Below are positions 16,279 to 25,071 of a stretch of DNA of 47,350 nt, one piece after another. The stretch spans positions 1 through 47,350 of the forward strand of contig CAZMZZ010000007.1 of NCBI GenBank assembly GCA_964571215.1, in the 5' to 3' direction. The position numbers and the translations under genes were made by a program. The notes under the pieces are model-generated. The model did no database searches, was not told where the DNA came from, and saw only the letters and a program-made list of their open reading frames with translations. The number at the start of each line of letters is the position of its first letter. Within the stretch, counting starts at the first letter, position 1. The DNA comes from CAJWPI01 sp964571215 (lineage in GTDB: Bacteria > Pseudomonadota > Gammaproteobacteria > Magnimaribacterales > Magnimaribacteraceae).

Positions 16279-17868
16279 TCATGCCACTACTGTGGATAAA
16301 AGTTGCGAAGTATACTCATTCTGTGGGTCTTGAAAAATTTTATCGGCATATCCATGTTCAATAATACTACCTTCTTTCATAATATAAACATGATCAGAAA
16401 GAGCCCTTATAACCCTTAAATCATGACTAATGCATAAGTATGAGAGGCCTAGTTTTGCTTGAAGGTCCTTTAACAGATTAAGAATCTGAATCTGGATAGA
16501 GACATCTAATGCTGATGTGGGTTCATCTAACAGTAATAACTTAGGCCTTAAAATTATGGCCCTTGCAATAGCGATCCTCTGTCTTTGCCCGCCTGATAGT
16601 TCATGCGGAAATCTATTAAAATATGATTTATCTATCTCTACATCTTCCAAGGATTCCACTATTCTAGATTTGAGCTCTTGTCCTTTTAAATTGGGAACAT
16701 GTACTTTTAAACCTTCTCCGATAATTTCTCCAATGGTTAATCTTGGTGACAAGGAACCGAATGGATCTTGAAATACAATTTGAAAATCTTTTTTGATAGC
16801 TTTATAGGCATCTTTACTTAAATCTCTGAGATCTTTACTATCAAAATAAATGTGACCTTCATACCTTTCTAAACCTAGAAGTGCCCTTGCTAAGGATGAT
16901 TTTCCTGAACCTGACTCTCCCACTAAACCAGTAGTTGCTCCAGAATATATTTTTATATCTACTTCTTTAACTGCTTCAAGATACTTGTTCTTTTTGAAGA
17001 GATTTTTTTTAACAAGATACGTCACTTTTAATTTTTCGGTTTTTAAAATAATCTCTTTATTCTTGTTAAGTTCGAGTTTGGGAGGTGGTAAAGAGTTAAT
17101 CAGTTCTTTTGTGTAATCATGCTTAGGATGAAAAAAAACATCTTTAACTTTTCCTTGCTCTACAATCTCACCCCTTTTCATTACAAAGACTTTTTCTGCA
17201 AACTTTCTTACTATATTCAAATCATGAGTAACAAATAGAATAGACATTCCATACTCATCTTGGAGCTCCTTAAGAAGATCTAAGAGTCTCGCTTCGGTAG
17301 TAACATCCAATGCTGTAGTCGGCTCATCGGCTATTAAAAGATCTGGCTTGTTTGCTAAAGCAATTGCTATCATAACTCTTTGCCTCTGACCTCCAGATAA
17401 TTGATGGGGATAAGAGTTCATCTTTTCTTCAAAAGCATTGATTCTCACCTTACTGAGAAGAGAGATGGCTTCTTTCTTTGCTTCCTTTGAGCTTATATTA
17501 TTGTGGGTTCTTATTACTTCAATAATCTGATTACCTACTTTCTTGAAAGGGTTCAATGATGTCATGGGTTCCTGAAAGATCATAGATATCTTTTTGCCCC
17601 TTAAACCCCTCATTTCGTTACTGCTCATTGAAATAATCTCCCTGCCTTCCAAACTTATTCTTGATGTAGTTGAATGTTCTGCTTTGGGGTAAGGGAGAAG
17701 TTGCATTATAGAAAGAGCAGTAACTGATTTTCCTGATCCTGATTCTCCTACTAGCGCATGTGTTTTCCCTTTTTCAATAGAAAAAGAGATGGTATTCACA
17801 GCCCTTAGTCTTTTATTGCCTTCAATAAAATCAACATCTAGTTGTTTAATTTCTAAAAGAGAATTCAT
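16279..17868 (-). CDS. double ATP-binding subunit of a peptide/oligopeptide-type ABC transporter (YejF-like)
   Basis: 529 aa with two full nucleotide-binding domains in one chain: Walker A GESGSGKS near residue 43 and again near 320, signatures LSGGQRQRV and LSGGQRQRI, and Walker B segments LLIADEPTTALDV and LLLLDEPTSALDV. This is the DppD-DppF fusion type found in YejF and related peptide or microcin C importers. The usual partners (periplasmic binding protein and two permeases) are absent here: an esterase gene lies 10 bases upstream and ilvD downstream. It must either work with permeases encoded elsewhere or have a different role. Confidence 0.9.
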   Translation of the reverse strand: MNSLLEIKQLDVDFIEGNKRLRAVNTISFSIEKGKTHALVGESGSGKSVTALSIMQLLPYPKAEHSTTSRISLEGREIISMSSNEMRGLRGKKISMIFQEPMTSLNPFKKVGNQIIEVIRTHNNISSKEAKKEAISLLSKVRINAFEEKMNSYPHQLSGGQRQRVMIAIALANKPDLLIADEPTTALDVTTEARLLDLLKELQDEYGMSILFVTHDLNIVRKFAEKVFVMKRGEIVEQGKVKDVFFHPKHDYTKELINSLPPPKLELNKNKEIILKTEKLKVTYLVKKNLFKKNKYLEAVKEVDIKIYSGATTGLVGESGSGKSSLARALLGLERYEGHIYFDSKDLRDLSKDAYKAIKKDFQIVFQDPFGSLSPRLTIGEIIGEGLKVHVPNLKGQELKSRIVESLEDVEIDKSYFNRFPHELSGGQRQRIAIARAIILRPKLLLLDEPTSALDVSIQIQILNLLKDLQAKLGLSYLCISHDLRVIRALSDHVYIMKEGSIIEHGYADKIFQDPQNEYTSQLLSTVVA

Positions 17869-17878
17869 AAAAAACTTA

Positions 17879-18889
17879 TTAAAAGGACTTATATAAATCT
17901 AAACATTCTTCAAAATATCTTTTTGGCCTTGGTAAGAAAGAAAACATTGGGAAATCATGTATGCAATTCTTATATATTTTGTGAGATACATTCACTCCAT
18001 TTTCATTTAATTTTTTTGAGTAATTAGATGCCTCTTCACTCAGCACATCAAATCCTGCTGAAATCATAAAGACTTTAGGAAATCCTTCCCATTTTCTCGC
18101 TTTCAGTGGCCAAATACAGGAATCATCCCTTTCTACTTCTTTTGGAATATAACAATCACTAAACCAAGTCATAGCCCTTGAAGATAAATAAAACCCTTCT
18201 CCAAATTCTTTATAAGAAGAATGGGTTGCAAAGGGTTCGATCACAGGACAAATTAATAGCTGAGAGTAGGGAAGAAAGTTATAGTTCTCTCTTAAAAGTT
18301 TATGACACAGAGTTGTAGCTAAGTGACCCCCTGCACTATCTCCTCCTACAGAAACTTTTTCTAGTTTGAGACCAAGATCTTGGAAGTTACAACAAAGCCA
18401 ATCCCATGCATGATAACAATCATCTAGGGGTATGGGATATTTATGCTCTGGAGCTAACCTATAACCCACAGAAAATACTCTGATTCCTAAATAATTACAT
18501 ATAAACTTACATAGTTGATCGTGACTTTCTAGGCTACAAACAACCCAGCCCCCTCCATGGAAGTACATAATTGCTTCCTTTGATTTCTCAGTTTCAGCAG
18601 AAAAATACTCTCTAATTGTTATGTGGTCTCCACTTGTCTTTAAAGAATGATCTCTCGAAAATACTTTATCCGTATTCGGTAAGATCCTTGCTCCAGAAGT
18701 TATTTCAATATTCTTCCTTACTTCTTCTGGTTCCATACCTGGTTCACCTAAAATGTCTGCAGGGCTTAACTTACAAAGTAACCACTGTTTGGGATCTATT
18801 TTTACTCCACTAGAGGAGGGTAAATTTAAAAGAAATTTAGTAAATACTTCTGGAAGGATCATTAAAAGAAGGAGAATGACTTTTTTCAT
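17879..18889 (-). CDS. alpha/beta-hydrolase of the hormone-sensitive lipase (HGGG) family
   Basis: 336 aa. Oxyanion-hole motif HGGGW at 111-115, nucleophile S185 in GDSAGG, a probable acid in AGFDVLSEE (near 281) and catalytic His in IHDFPMF (near 312) give a complete esterase triad. The N-terminus (KKVILLLLMILPEVFTKFLL) is hydrophobic and may be a membrane anchor or signal; no clear cleavage site is visible. Between the PCuAC gene (8 bases upstream) and the ABC ATPase (10 bases downstream), so probably one transcript. Likely acts on short-chain or lipophilic esters; substrate unknown. Confidence 0.85.
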   Translation of the reverse strand: MKKVILLLLMILPEVFTKFLLNLPSSSGVKIDPKQWLLCKLSPADILGEPGMEPEEVRKNIEITSGARILPNTDKVFSRDHSLKTSGDHITIREYFSAETEKSKEAIMYFHGGGWVVCSLESHDQLCKFICNYLGIRVFSVGYRLAPEHKYPIPLDDCYHAWDWLCCNFQDLGLKLEKVSVGGDSAGGHLATTLCHKLLRENYNFLPYSQLLICPVIEPFATHSSYKEFGEGFYLSSRAMTWFSDCYIPKEVERDDSCIWPLKARKWEGFPKVFMISAGFDVLSEEASNYSKKLNENGVNVSHKIYKNCIHDFPMFSFLPRPKRYFEECLDLYKSF

Positions 18890-18897
18890 ATAAAATC

Positions 18898-19350
18898 TTA
18901 AATGATTTCAAATTCTACTTTAAATACACCAATTGAATCAGCAAAAATTTTGCATTTGATTTTATCTCCTTCTATTAAGTCTTCAGAAATTCCCGTAACC
19001 ATTATGTGTTTACCTCCAGGCATAAAAATAACCTCTTTGTTAGGAGCTATCTCAAAAGGTTCTATCTTTTCCATAAGCATTGTTCCTGTATTCTGATCTA
19101 AAAGAGTCTCATGAAATGAAGATAACTTAACACCCAAGCAACTTATTCCTGTGATTGAAATTAAATTATCTGACTTATTAGCAATGTTTAAGTAACCTGA
19201 AGTAAAATCTGAACCTATTAGTGGTAATCGAAAATATGCATTTTCAAAATGAAGCGTTTCTTCTGAGTCAGAATTGCTGCATCCTGAATTTAAGAAGAAT
19301 ATAAAAATTAGTGAGTAAATGAAATGACGAATATTCTTTTTAAAAAACAT
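18898..19350 (-). CDS. copper chaperone PCu(A)C-type lipoprotein
   Basis: Periplasmic Cu(I) chaperone family that delivers copper to the CuA/CuB sites of cytochrome oxidase. 150 aa: a basic n-region, hydrophobic stretch and lipobox ending at C24 (LNSGC). The copper ligands of the family motif are present: H80 (SFHET), M93, then 21 residues to H115-x-M117 (GGKHIMV); the auxiliary Met two after the first His is Thr. The start ATG 19350 is the only one giving a signal sequence, and it lies inside the 5' end of the opposite-strand gene at 19324 (27-base head-to-head overlap). Confidence 0.88.
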   Translation of the reverse strand: MFFKKNIRHFIYSLIFIFFLNSGCSNSDSEETLHFENAYFRLPLIGSDFTSGYLNIANKSDNLISITGISCLGVKLSSFHETLLDQNTGTMLMEKIEPFEIAPNKEVIFMPGGKHIMVTGISEDLIEGDKIKCKIFADSIGVFKVEFEII

Positions 19351-19827
19351 TTATATTTTTATACCCTTTTATTTCTAAGTTTCTTAATGGCAAGTTTTTT
19401 AGTTTCTCAAGAAACCCCTAAAAATCAAATAAATAAATTATTTAATACTTTGGAAGAAATCAAGCCCGTAGAACAAGTATTTGTTATGAAAGCTGAATTC
19501 TTATCAAAACAGAAGATTAAACTATTTTGGGAGATTTCAGAAAGTTGCTATTTGTACAAAGATAATTTCTTTTTTAATACTTCAGCAGACAATAAAATTT
19601 ATATTGATAACTCCTCTAAAGGAGATATAAAACAAGATGAATATTTTGGAAAAGTAGAAGTCTTCTATAACCAAGCAGAGATCTATATAAATATTACTGA
19701 GTGGGTAAAGAACCCTCTAAAGGTTACATATCAAGGTTGTAATGAACTGGGTTATTGTTATCCTCCAGTTACAAAGTTTTTAAAATTATTTCCTGAATCC
19801 AAAGAGATAGAGATTAATTTGCTTTAA
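19324..19827 (+). CDS. stand-alone DsbD N-terminal (alpha) domain protein, periplasmic
   Basis: 167 aa: hydrophobic signal sequence (about residues 9-28), then one immunoglobulin-like domain matching the N-terminal domain of thiol:disulfide interchange protein DsbD. The redox pair is C139 and C145 in QGCNELGYCYPP, with the same six-residue spacing as C103/C109 of E. coli DsbD; the SCYLYKD segment (71-80) also fits. The membrane (beta) and thioredoxin (gamma) domains are missing, so reductant must come from another protein, such as a CcdA-like one elsewhere. It is divergent from, and overlaps, a PCuAC copper chaperone gene, suggesting a role in reducing cysteines of copper or cytochrome assembly factors (inference). 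Confidence 0.82.
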   Translation: MTNILFKKHLYFYTLLFLSFLMASFLVSQETPKNQINKLFNTLEEIKPVEQVFVMKAEFLSKQKIKLFWEISESCYLYKDNFFFNTSADNKIYIDNSSKGDIKQDEYFGKVEVFYNQAEIYINITEWVKNPLKVTYQGCNELGYCYPPVTKFLKLFPESKEIEINLL

Positions 19828-19887
19828 AATATACCATAAAAGCTCCTATTTTCTTCTAACTTCAGATAAAATTCGCTACACAAAATA

Positions 19888-20328
19888 ATGTCAAACTTTC
19901 TATTACTAAATGGTCCAAATCTTAATCTTCTTGGAAAAAGAGAAACCGAGATTTATGGGAAAGAATCACTAAAAGATATCGAAGAAGAATTATTACAATT
20001 AGCCAAAAAGGAGAAACAAAACTTAGAATCTTTTCAAAGTAATGCTGAACATGACCTGGTAGATAAAATTCATGAAGCTAAGGAAGTTGACGTTAGTTGC
20101 ATAATATTTAATCCAGGGGCTTTCACCCACAGCAGTATTGCCTTACGAGATGCTCTTTTAGGAACGGAAATACCTTTCATAGAAGTTCACATATCTAATA
20201 TTTATAGCAGAGAAGAGTTTAGAAAAAAGTCAGTTTTGTCAGAAATTGCTATTGGAGTTATTTCTGGTCTCGGGAAAGAGGGTTATAGGCTTGCTTTAGA
20301 AGTCGCTATTAAGAGATTTGGAAAATAA
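19888..20328 (+). CDS. aroQ: 3-dehydroquinate dehydratase, type II
   Basis: Third step of the shikimate pathway, 3-dehydroquinate to 3-dehydroshikimate. 146 aa dodecameric type II fold: LLNGPNLNLLGKRETEIYG at the N-terminus carries the catalytic Tyr and Arg, FNPGAFTHSSIALRDAL (about 72-88) the substrate loop and catalytic His, followed by EVHISNIYSREEFR. It precedes accB by 9 bases; aroQ-accB-accC is a common gammaproteobacterial set. 60 bases separate it from the DsbD-alpha gene; a TAAAAT at 19867-19872 could be a -10 box but no convincing -35 is seen. Confidence 0.96.
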   Translation: MSNFLLLNGPNLNLLGKRETEIYGKESLKDIEEELLQLAKKEKQNLESFQSNAEHDLVDKIHEAKEVDVSCIIFNPGAFTHSSIALRDALLGTEIPFIEVHISNIYSREEFRKKSVLSEIAIGVISGLGKEGYRLALEVAIKRFGK

Positions 20329-20337
20329 AGGAAAAAA

Positions 20338-20772
20338 ATGGATATAAGAAAAGTAAAAAAACTAATTGAGATGCTAGAAAACTCTGCTTTAGAGGAGATA
20401 GAAATTCAGGAAGGAGAAGAATCTGTTAGATTAGTAAAAAACAAACCTTACTCTTCTGCACCAGAGGCATCTCACATACCCTCATCAGGATTAAAAACAG
20501 AAGAGGAAGGAACTGAAGTACCTCTGCCTGTTGAAGAAGGTAGTGTTATAACATCACCGATGGTAGGAACCTTTTATACAGCACCCTCACCAGGTGCTGA
20601 ACCTTTTGTTTCAATAGGAGACGAGATTAAAGAAGGGGACGTTGTTTGTATTGTGGAAGCAATGAAAATGATGAATGAGATTAAGTCAGAAATTTCTGGA
20701 AAAATAACATCTATACTTGTAGAAAACGCTGAACCAGTTGAGTTTGGTCAAGATCTATTCGTAATATCTTAG
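20338..20772 (+). CDS. accB: biotin carboxyl carrier protein of acetyl-CoA carboxylase
   Basis: Carries biotin in acetyl-CoA carboxylase, first committed step of fatty acid synthesis. 144 aa: N-terminal association region, a linker with charged and proline residues (about 37-70), and the C-terminal biotinyl domain with VEAMKMMNE, biotinylated lysine K110. The ribosome-binding site AAAGGAAA precedes ATG 20338. Stop is 3 bases before accC, which encodes its partner. Confidence 0.97.
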   Translation: MDIRKVKKLIEMLENSALEEIEIQEGEESVRLVKNKPYSSAPEASHIPSSGLKTEEEGTEVPLPVEEGSVITSPMVGTFYTAPSPGAEPFVSIGDEIKEGDVVCIVEAMKMMNEIKSEISGKITSILVENAEPVEFGQDLFVIS

Positions 20773-20775
20773 CTA

Positions 20776-22113
20776 ATGTTAAATAAATTACTTATTGCCA
20801 ATAGGGGTGAGATAGCACTGCGCATATTAAGAGCTTGTAAAGAATTAGAAATAAGTACAGTGGCAGTTTATTCTGAGGCTGATAGAGATCAAATGCATGT
20901 AAAAATGGCTGATGAATCAATATGTATAGGTCCTGCAGAGGCTAATAAAAGTTATCTTAACATCCCAGCAATCATAAGTTCTATGGAATTAAGTGGTGCT
21001 GACGGAGTTCATCCCGGTTATGGTTTCTTAGCTGAAAACAGTGACTTTGCAGAACAAGTTGAAAGATCTGGATTCCAGTTTGCAGGACCTAGTTCAAGTG
21101 TTATCAAAACAATGGGAAATAAAATCTCAGCTAAAAAATTTGCAAAAGAAGCAGGCTTACCAACACTACCAGATTCTGAAGTCCCTGAGGATTCTAACCC
21201 AAAAGAATTGGCAAAAAAAATAGGCTACCCTCTGATTATTAAAGCTGCTTCTGGAGGAGGAGGAAGAGGTATGCGAGTAGTAAATTCAGAAGATGAATTA
21301 GAAAAAAAATTACATTTAACAAAAACAGAAGCCAAAGCTGCTTTTGGTGATGAAGAAGTATATATGGAGAAGTTTTTAACTAATCCAAGACACATAGAAG
21401 TACAAGTACTGTGTGACCGTTTCGGAAATTCTCTTCATTTAGGTGATAGAGATTGCTCCATGCAAAGAAGACATCAAAAGATAATTGAAGAAGCTCCATC
21501 GATAGGAATACCAATTGAACTAAAAGAAGAGATATACAGAAAATGCATAAGTGCTTGTAAAGAATTAGGTTACGTAAGTGCTGGAACTTTTGAATTTCTT
21601 TATCAAGATGAATGTTTTTACTTTATAGAAATGAATACAAGACTTCAGGTTGAACACCCAGTGACGGAAAGCATAACAGGGCTAGATATTGTTAAATTAC
21701 AGCTAAGAACTGCTAGAGATGAAGAGTTGAGAATAACACAAAAGGAAATAGAGTTAACTGGTCACTCTATTGAGTGCAGAATAAATGCAGAACACCCAAG
21801 AACTTTTACCCCCTCTGCAGGTCTGATCTCAGATTTTCATGCACCTGGAGGAATTGGTGTAAGAGTAGATTCTCATATTTACAATAACTATAGAGTGCCT
21901 CCATATTATGACTCTTTAATTGCTAAAGTCATTTGCACTGCAAATGATCGTGAAGACTGCCGTGTTAGGCTAGTTAGAGCATTAGATGAAATGCATGTTT
22001 CTGGAATAGATACAAATATTGATTTACATCGAGAACTACTGATCGATCAAGATTTTGTTGAAGGAAGAACTGATCTAAATTTTGTAGAAAATAAAGTTAA
22101 AGTTCCTCAATAG
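20776..22113 (+). CDS. accC: biotin carboxylase subunit of acetyl-CoA carboxylase
   Basis: ATP-grasp enzyme that carboxylates AccB-biotin using bicarbonate. 445 aa, standard. Seen: N-terminal LIANRGEIALRILRACKEL, the ATP-binding glycine loop KAASGGGGRGMRVV (about 155-168), LGDRDCSMQRRHQKIIEEAP and the catalytic EMNTRLQVEHPVTE (about 287-300). Only 3 bases after accB and 1 base before leuS, so cotranscribed with both. The carboxyltransferase subunits accA and accD are not in the window. Confidence 0.97.
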   Translation: MLNKLLIANRGEIALRILRACKELEISTVAVYSEADRDQMHVKMADESICIGPAEANKSYLNIPAIISSMELSGADGVHPGYGFLAENSDFAEQVERSGFQFAGPSSSVIKTMGNKISAKKFAKEAGLPTLPDSEVPEDSNPKELAKKIGYPLIIKAASGGGGRGMRVVNSEDELEKKLHLTKTEAKAAFGDEEVYMEKFLTNPRHIEVQVLCDRFGNSLHLGDRDCSMQRRHQKIIEEAPSIGIPIELKEEIYRKCISACKELGYVSAGTFEFLYQDECFYFIEMNTRLQVEHPVTESITGLDIVKLQLRTARDEELRITQKEIELTGHSIECRINAEHPRTFTPSAGLISDFHAPGGIGVRVDSHIYNNYRVPPYYDSLIAKVICTANDREDCRVRLVRALDEMHVSGIDTNIDLHRELLIDQDFVEGRTDLNFVENKVKVPQ

Positions 22114-22114
22114 A

Positions 22115-24565
22115 ATGCCAAATAAAGACAAAGAATATACCCCTGAAACTATAGAAAAAGAAGCCCAAGAATACTGGGAAAAAAATCAGTCTTTCTGCGT
22201 TACTGAAGATCTCGAGAAAGAAAAGTTTTTTTGTCTTAGCATGTTCCCTTACCCCAGTGGATCTGCTCATATGGGCCATATCCGAAACTACACTCTAGGT
22301 GATGCAATAAGTAGATTCCAGAGATTATTAGGGAAAAATGTATTGCAACCTATGGGTTGGGATGCGTTTGGATTACCAGCAGAAAATGCTGCTATAAAAA
22401 ATAAAGTTAAACCCTCTGAGTGGACGTTAGAGAACATTAAAAACATGAAATCTCAGCTTCAAAGAATGGGATATGCCTATGATTGGAAAAGAGAATTAGC
22501 AACTTGTGATCCTCTGTATTACAAATGGGAACAATGGTTCTTCTTAGAAATGCTTAAGAAAGGTATAGCTTATCAAGATGAAGCTGAAGTTAACTGGGAC
22601 CCAGTTGAAGAAACGGTTTTAGCCAATGAACAAGTAGAAGAAGGTAAGGGGTGGAGATCTGGAGCCAAGATAGAAATAAGGAGACTAAAACAATGGTTTT
22701 TAAAAATTACTGAATATGCTGAAGAAATATTGAAAGATACAGACAAGCTCGAGGGTTGGCCTGAGAGAGTAAGGATTATGCAAAAGAACTGGATCGGTAA
22801 ATCACAGGGTATGGAATTCTCTTTTTGCTTAGAAGACTTCAAAGAACCAATATCTGTCTTTACTACTAGACCAGATACTATTATGGGAGTAACTTTTTTA
22901 GCTATTACAGGAGATCATCCAATATCTCTGGAATTAAAAAAAGTAAACAAAGAGGTTCATAAGTTCTTAGATAATCTTGATAAAACAAAACTATCAGAAG
23001 CAGACCTTGTTAAGCAAGAGAAATTAGGAATAGATACTGGGTTGTTTGCAATTCACCCATTTTCAAAAGAAAAGATTCCTATATGGATTGCAAACTTCGT
23101 TCTTTCAGGATACGGATCTGGTGCTCTAATGGGAGTTCCTGCTCATGACCAAAGAGACTACGAATTTGCTAAAAAATATAACTTAGAAATAAAACAAGTA
23201 ATAAGTTCCGACTCTGTAAATAATATTAAAAAAGAAGCTATTCTTGGAAAGAATACATTAATTAATTCTGGGGAATTTGATGGTCTTGATTTTGACCAAG
23301 CGGTAGATGGGATAGCAAAAAAGGCTAGGAAACTAAAATGTGGAGAAAAGCAAACTAATTACAGATTAAGAGATTGGGGTGTATCAAGACAAAGATACTG
23401 GGGAGCACCTATACCTATACTAAAAAATTCAGAGGGAGAAATACAAGAAGCAGAGAATATTCCTGTCTTATTACCTACTGATATTGAATTCTCTGGAGTG
23501 AAATCCCCTCTTTCTGGGATGGAAGAATTTAAACAAGTCACTGTAGAGAACAAGACTCTCATAAGAGAAACAGATACTTTTGATACTTTTTTTGAATCAT
23601 CATGGTATTACGCTAGATTTGCTTCCTTTGATTGCGATACGGCTATGTTAGATGAAAGAGCAAAGTATTGGCTTCCAGTTGATCAATATGTGGGAGGAAT
23701 AGAACATGCTGTTTTACATCTTCTTTATTCAAGATTCTTTTATAGATGTCTAAGGGATTTAGGTTTAGTAGAAGGATCAGAACCTTTTATAAATTTACTT
23801 TGCCAAGGTATGGTGCTTAAAGATGGTTCAAAGATGTCTAAATCCAAGGGTAATATAATTGATCCAAATGCTGTTATAGAAACTTATGGGGCAGATAGTT
23901 TAAGACTTTTCGTTTTATTTGCTGCACCTCCTGAACAATCTTTTGAGTGGTCTGAACAAGGCCTCCAGGGTGCTTCAAGATTCCTTAAAAGACTCTGGAA
24001 GCTTGTTCAGCTTTATATAAAGGAAGGAGTTGTAAGAGATACAACCTATAAAAATGCTAATCCTAAAGTTAAATCTTTAAGGGGAAAGACGCACAGAACT
24101 ATATTGAAAGTTAAAGATGATTATATTAGAAGGCATTCATTTAATACTGCCATAGCTGCAATTATGGAATTAACTAATTCTATACCAAAAGAATTTCTTT
24201 CTAGAGAAGCGACTAATGAAGAAAGGTCTTCTGTAGATGAAGCGATTAGAAGTATATTAATTATGCTTTCTCCAATTGTTCCTCATATAACTCATGTTCT
24301 GTGGAGAGAACTTGGAAATACTAATGCAATCATTGATGAACCTTGGCCTGAAGTGATAGAAGATTTACTAACAAAAGAAGTTATAGAATTAGCTGTACAA
24401 GTAAACGGAAAACTAAGAACTACTTTAAAAGTAGATAGTAGCCTCACGAAAGAAGATATAGAAGAATTAGCCCAGAATGACGAAAAAATTATTGATCATT
24501 TAAAGAACAAAAGGATAAAAAGAATTATTTACATAGATGGAAGGCTTATAAATTTTGTCCTATGA
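22115..24565 (+). CDS. leuS: leucyl-tRNA synthetase
   Basis: Class I aminoacyl-tRNA synthetase charging tRNA-Leu. 816 aa, a little shorter than the E. coli enzyme (860). Signature HMGH (52-55) within the HIGH region, FAGLP-type block WDAFGLPAENAAI, the inserted CP1 editing domain with VFTTRPDTIMGVTF, and KMSKSKGN for the second ATP motif (about 573-580). The stop overlaps the lptE start as ATGA. leuS-lptE-holA is the usual gammaproteobacterial order. Confidence 0.97.
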   Translation: MPNKDKEYTPETIEKEAQEYWEKNQSFCVTEDLEKEKFFCLSMFPYPSGSAHMGHIRNYTLGDAISRFQRLLGKNVLQPMGWDAFGLPAENAAIKNKVKPSEWTLENIKNMKSQLQRMGYAYDWKRELATCDPLYYKWEQWFFLEMLKKGIAYQDEAEVNWDPVEETVLANEQVEEGKGWRSGAKIEIRRLKQWFLKITEYAEEILKDTDKLEGWPERVRIMQKNWIGKSQGMEFSFCLEDFKEPISVFTTRPDTIMGVTFLAITGDHPISLELKKVNKEVHKFLDNLDKTKLSEADLVKQEKLGIDTGLFAIHPFSKEKIPIWIANFVLSGYGSGALMGVPAHDQRDYEFAKKYNLEIKQVISSDSVNNIKKEAILGKNTLINSGEFDGLDFDQAVDGIAKKARKLKCGEKQTNYRLRDWGVSRQRYWGAPIPILKNSEGEIQEAENIPVLLPTDIEFSGVKSPLSGMEEFKQVTVENKTLIRETDTFDTFFESSWYYARFASFDCDTAMLDERAKYWLPVDQYVGGIEHAVLHLLYSRFFYRCLRDLGLVEGSEPFINLLCQGMVLKDGSKMSKSKGNIIDPNAVIETYGADSLRLFVLFAAPPEQSFEWSEQGLQGASRFLKRLWKLVQLYIKEGVVRDTTYKNANPKVKSLRGKTHRTILKVKDDYIRRHSFNTAIAAIMELTNSIPKEFLSREATNEERSSVDEAIRSILIMLSPIVPHITHVLWRELGNTNAIIDEPWPEVIEDLLTKEVIELAVQVNGKLRTTLKVDSSLTKEDIEELAQNDEKIIDHLKNKRIKRIIYIDGRLINFVL

Positions 24566-25068
24566 AGAAAAAAAAACCACTTTTAGAATTTAAAGCATTA
24601 TTTTTATTTCCCTTAATATTTTTATTCTTAAGTTGTGGCTATAACCTAAGAACTAGTATAGATTTAAATCAAGACTTTAATTACTCTGTTTTGTATTCTG
24701 AGAATTATTTAAACAATAAACTTATTGATTCTTTAAGACTTTCTAATCCAAATAAAACTTACCTTAATGATATAAGGGAAGATTCCGAAGTAATTATAAA
24801 GATAATTAACCATAGCTTGACAAGATATTCCGCAGCTTTAGGAAGTGGTGCAAGAACAAAAGAAGCTAGATTAGAATATCTTCTAGAAATAAGTCTAAAG
24901 TTAAGAAGTAGTAATAAAGAAATGGAGTATCAAATAAGGAATAGTAAGAATTACTCTTTTAATGAATCTAATATTCTTTCAATTGAGCAGGAAGAGGAAC
25001 AAATTACAACTGATTTTATTAACTTCTCTTTGAATAAGATAAAGTTATTATCTTCAAGATTAAAGTAA
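24562..25068 (+). CDS. lptE: LPS assembly lipoprotein LptE
   Basis: Outer-membrane lipoprotein that plugs and stabilises the LptD barrel for lipopolysaccharide export. 168 aa: basic start, hydrophobic signal, lipobox FLSC followed by GYNLR, the hallmark of LptE N-termini. The rest is a small mixed fold with weak sequence conservation, so the call leans on that start, on size and on position between leuS and holA. LptE's presence implies the cell makes LPS. Confidence 0.88.
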   Translation: MKKKKPLLEFKALFLFPLIFLFLSCGYNLRTSIDLNQDFNYSVLYSENYLNNKLIDSLRLSNPNKTYLNDIREDSEVIIKIINHSLTRYSAALGSGARTKEARLEYLLEISLKLRSSNKEMEYQIRNSKNYSFNESNILSIEQEEEQITTDFINFSLNKIKLLSSRLK

Positions 25069-25071
25069 ATA

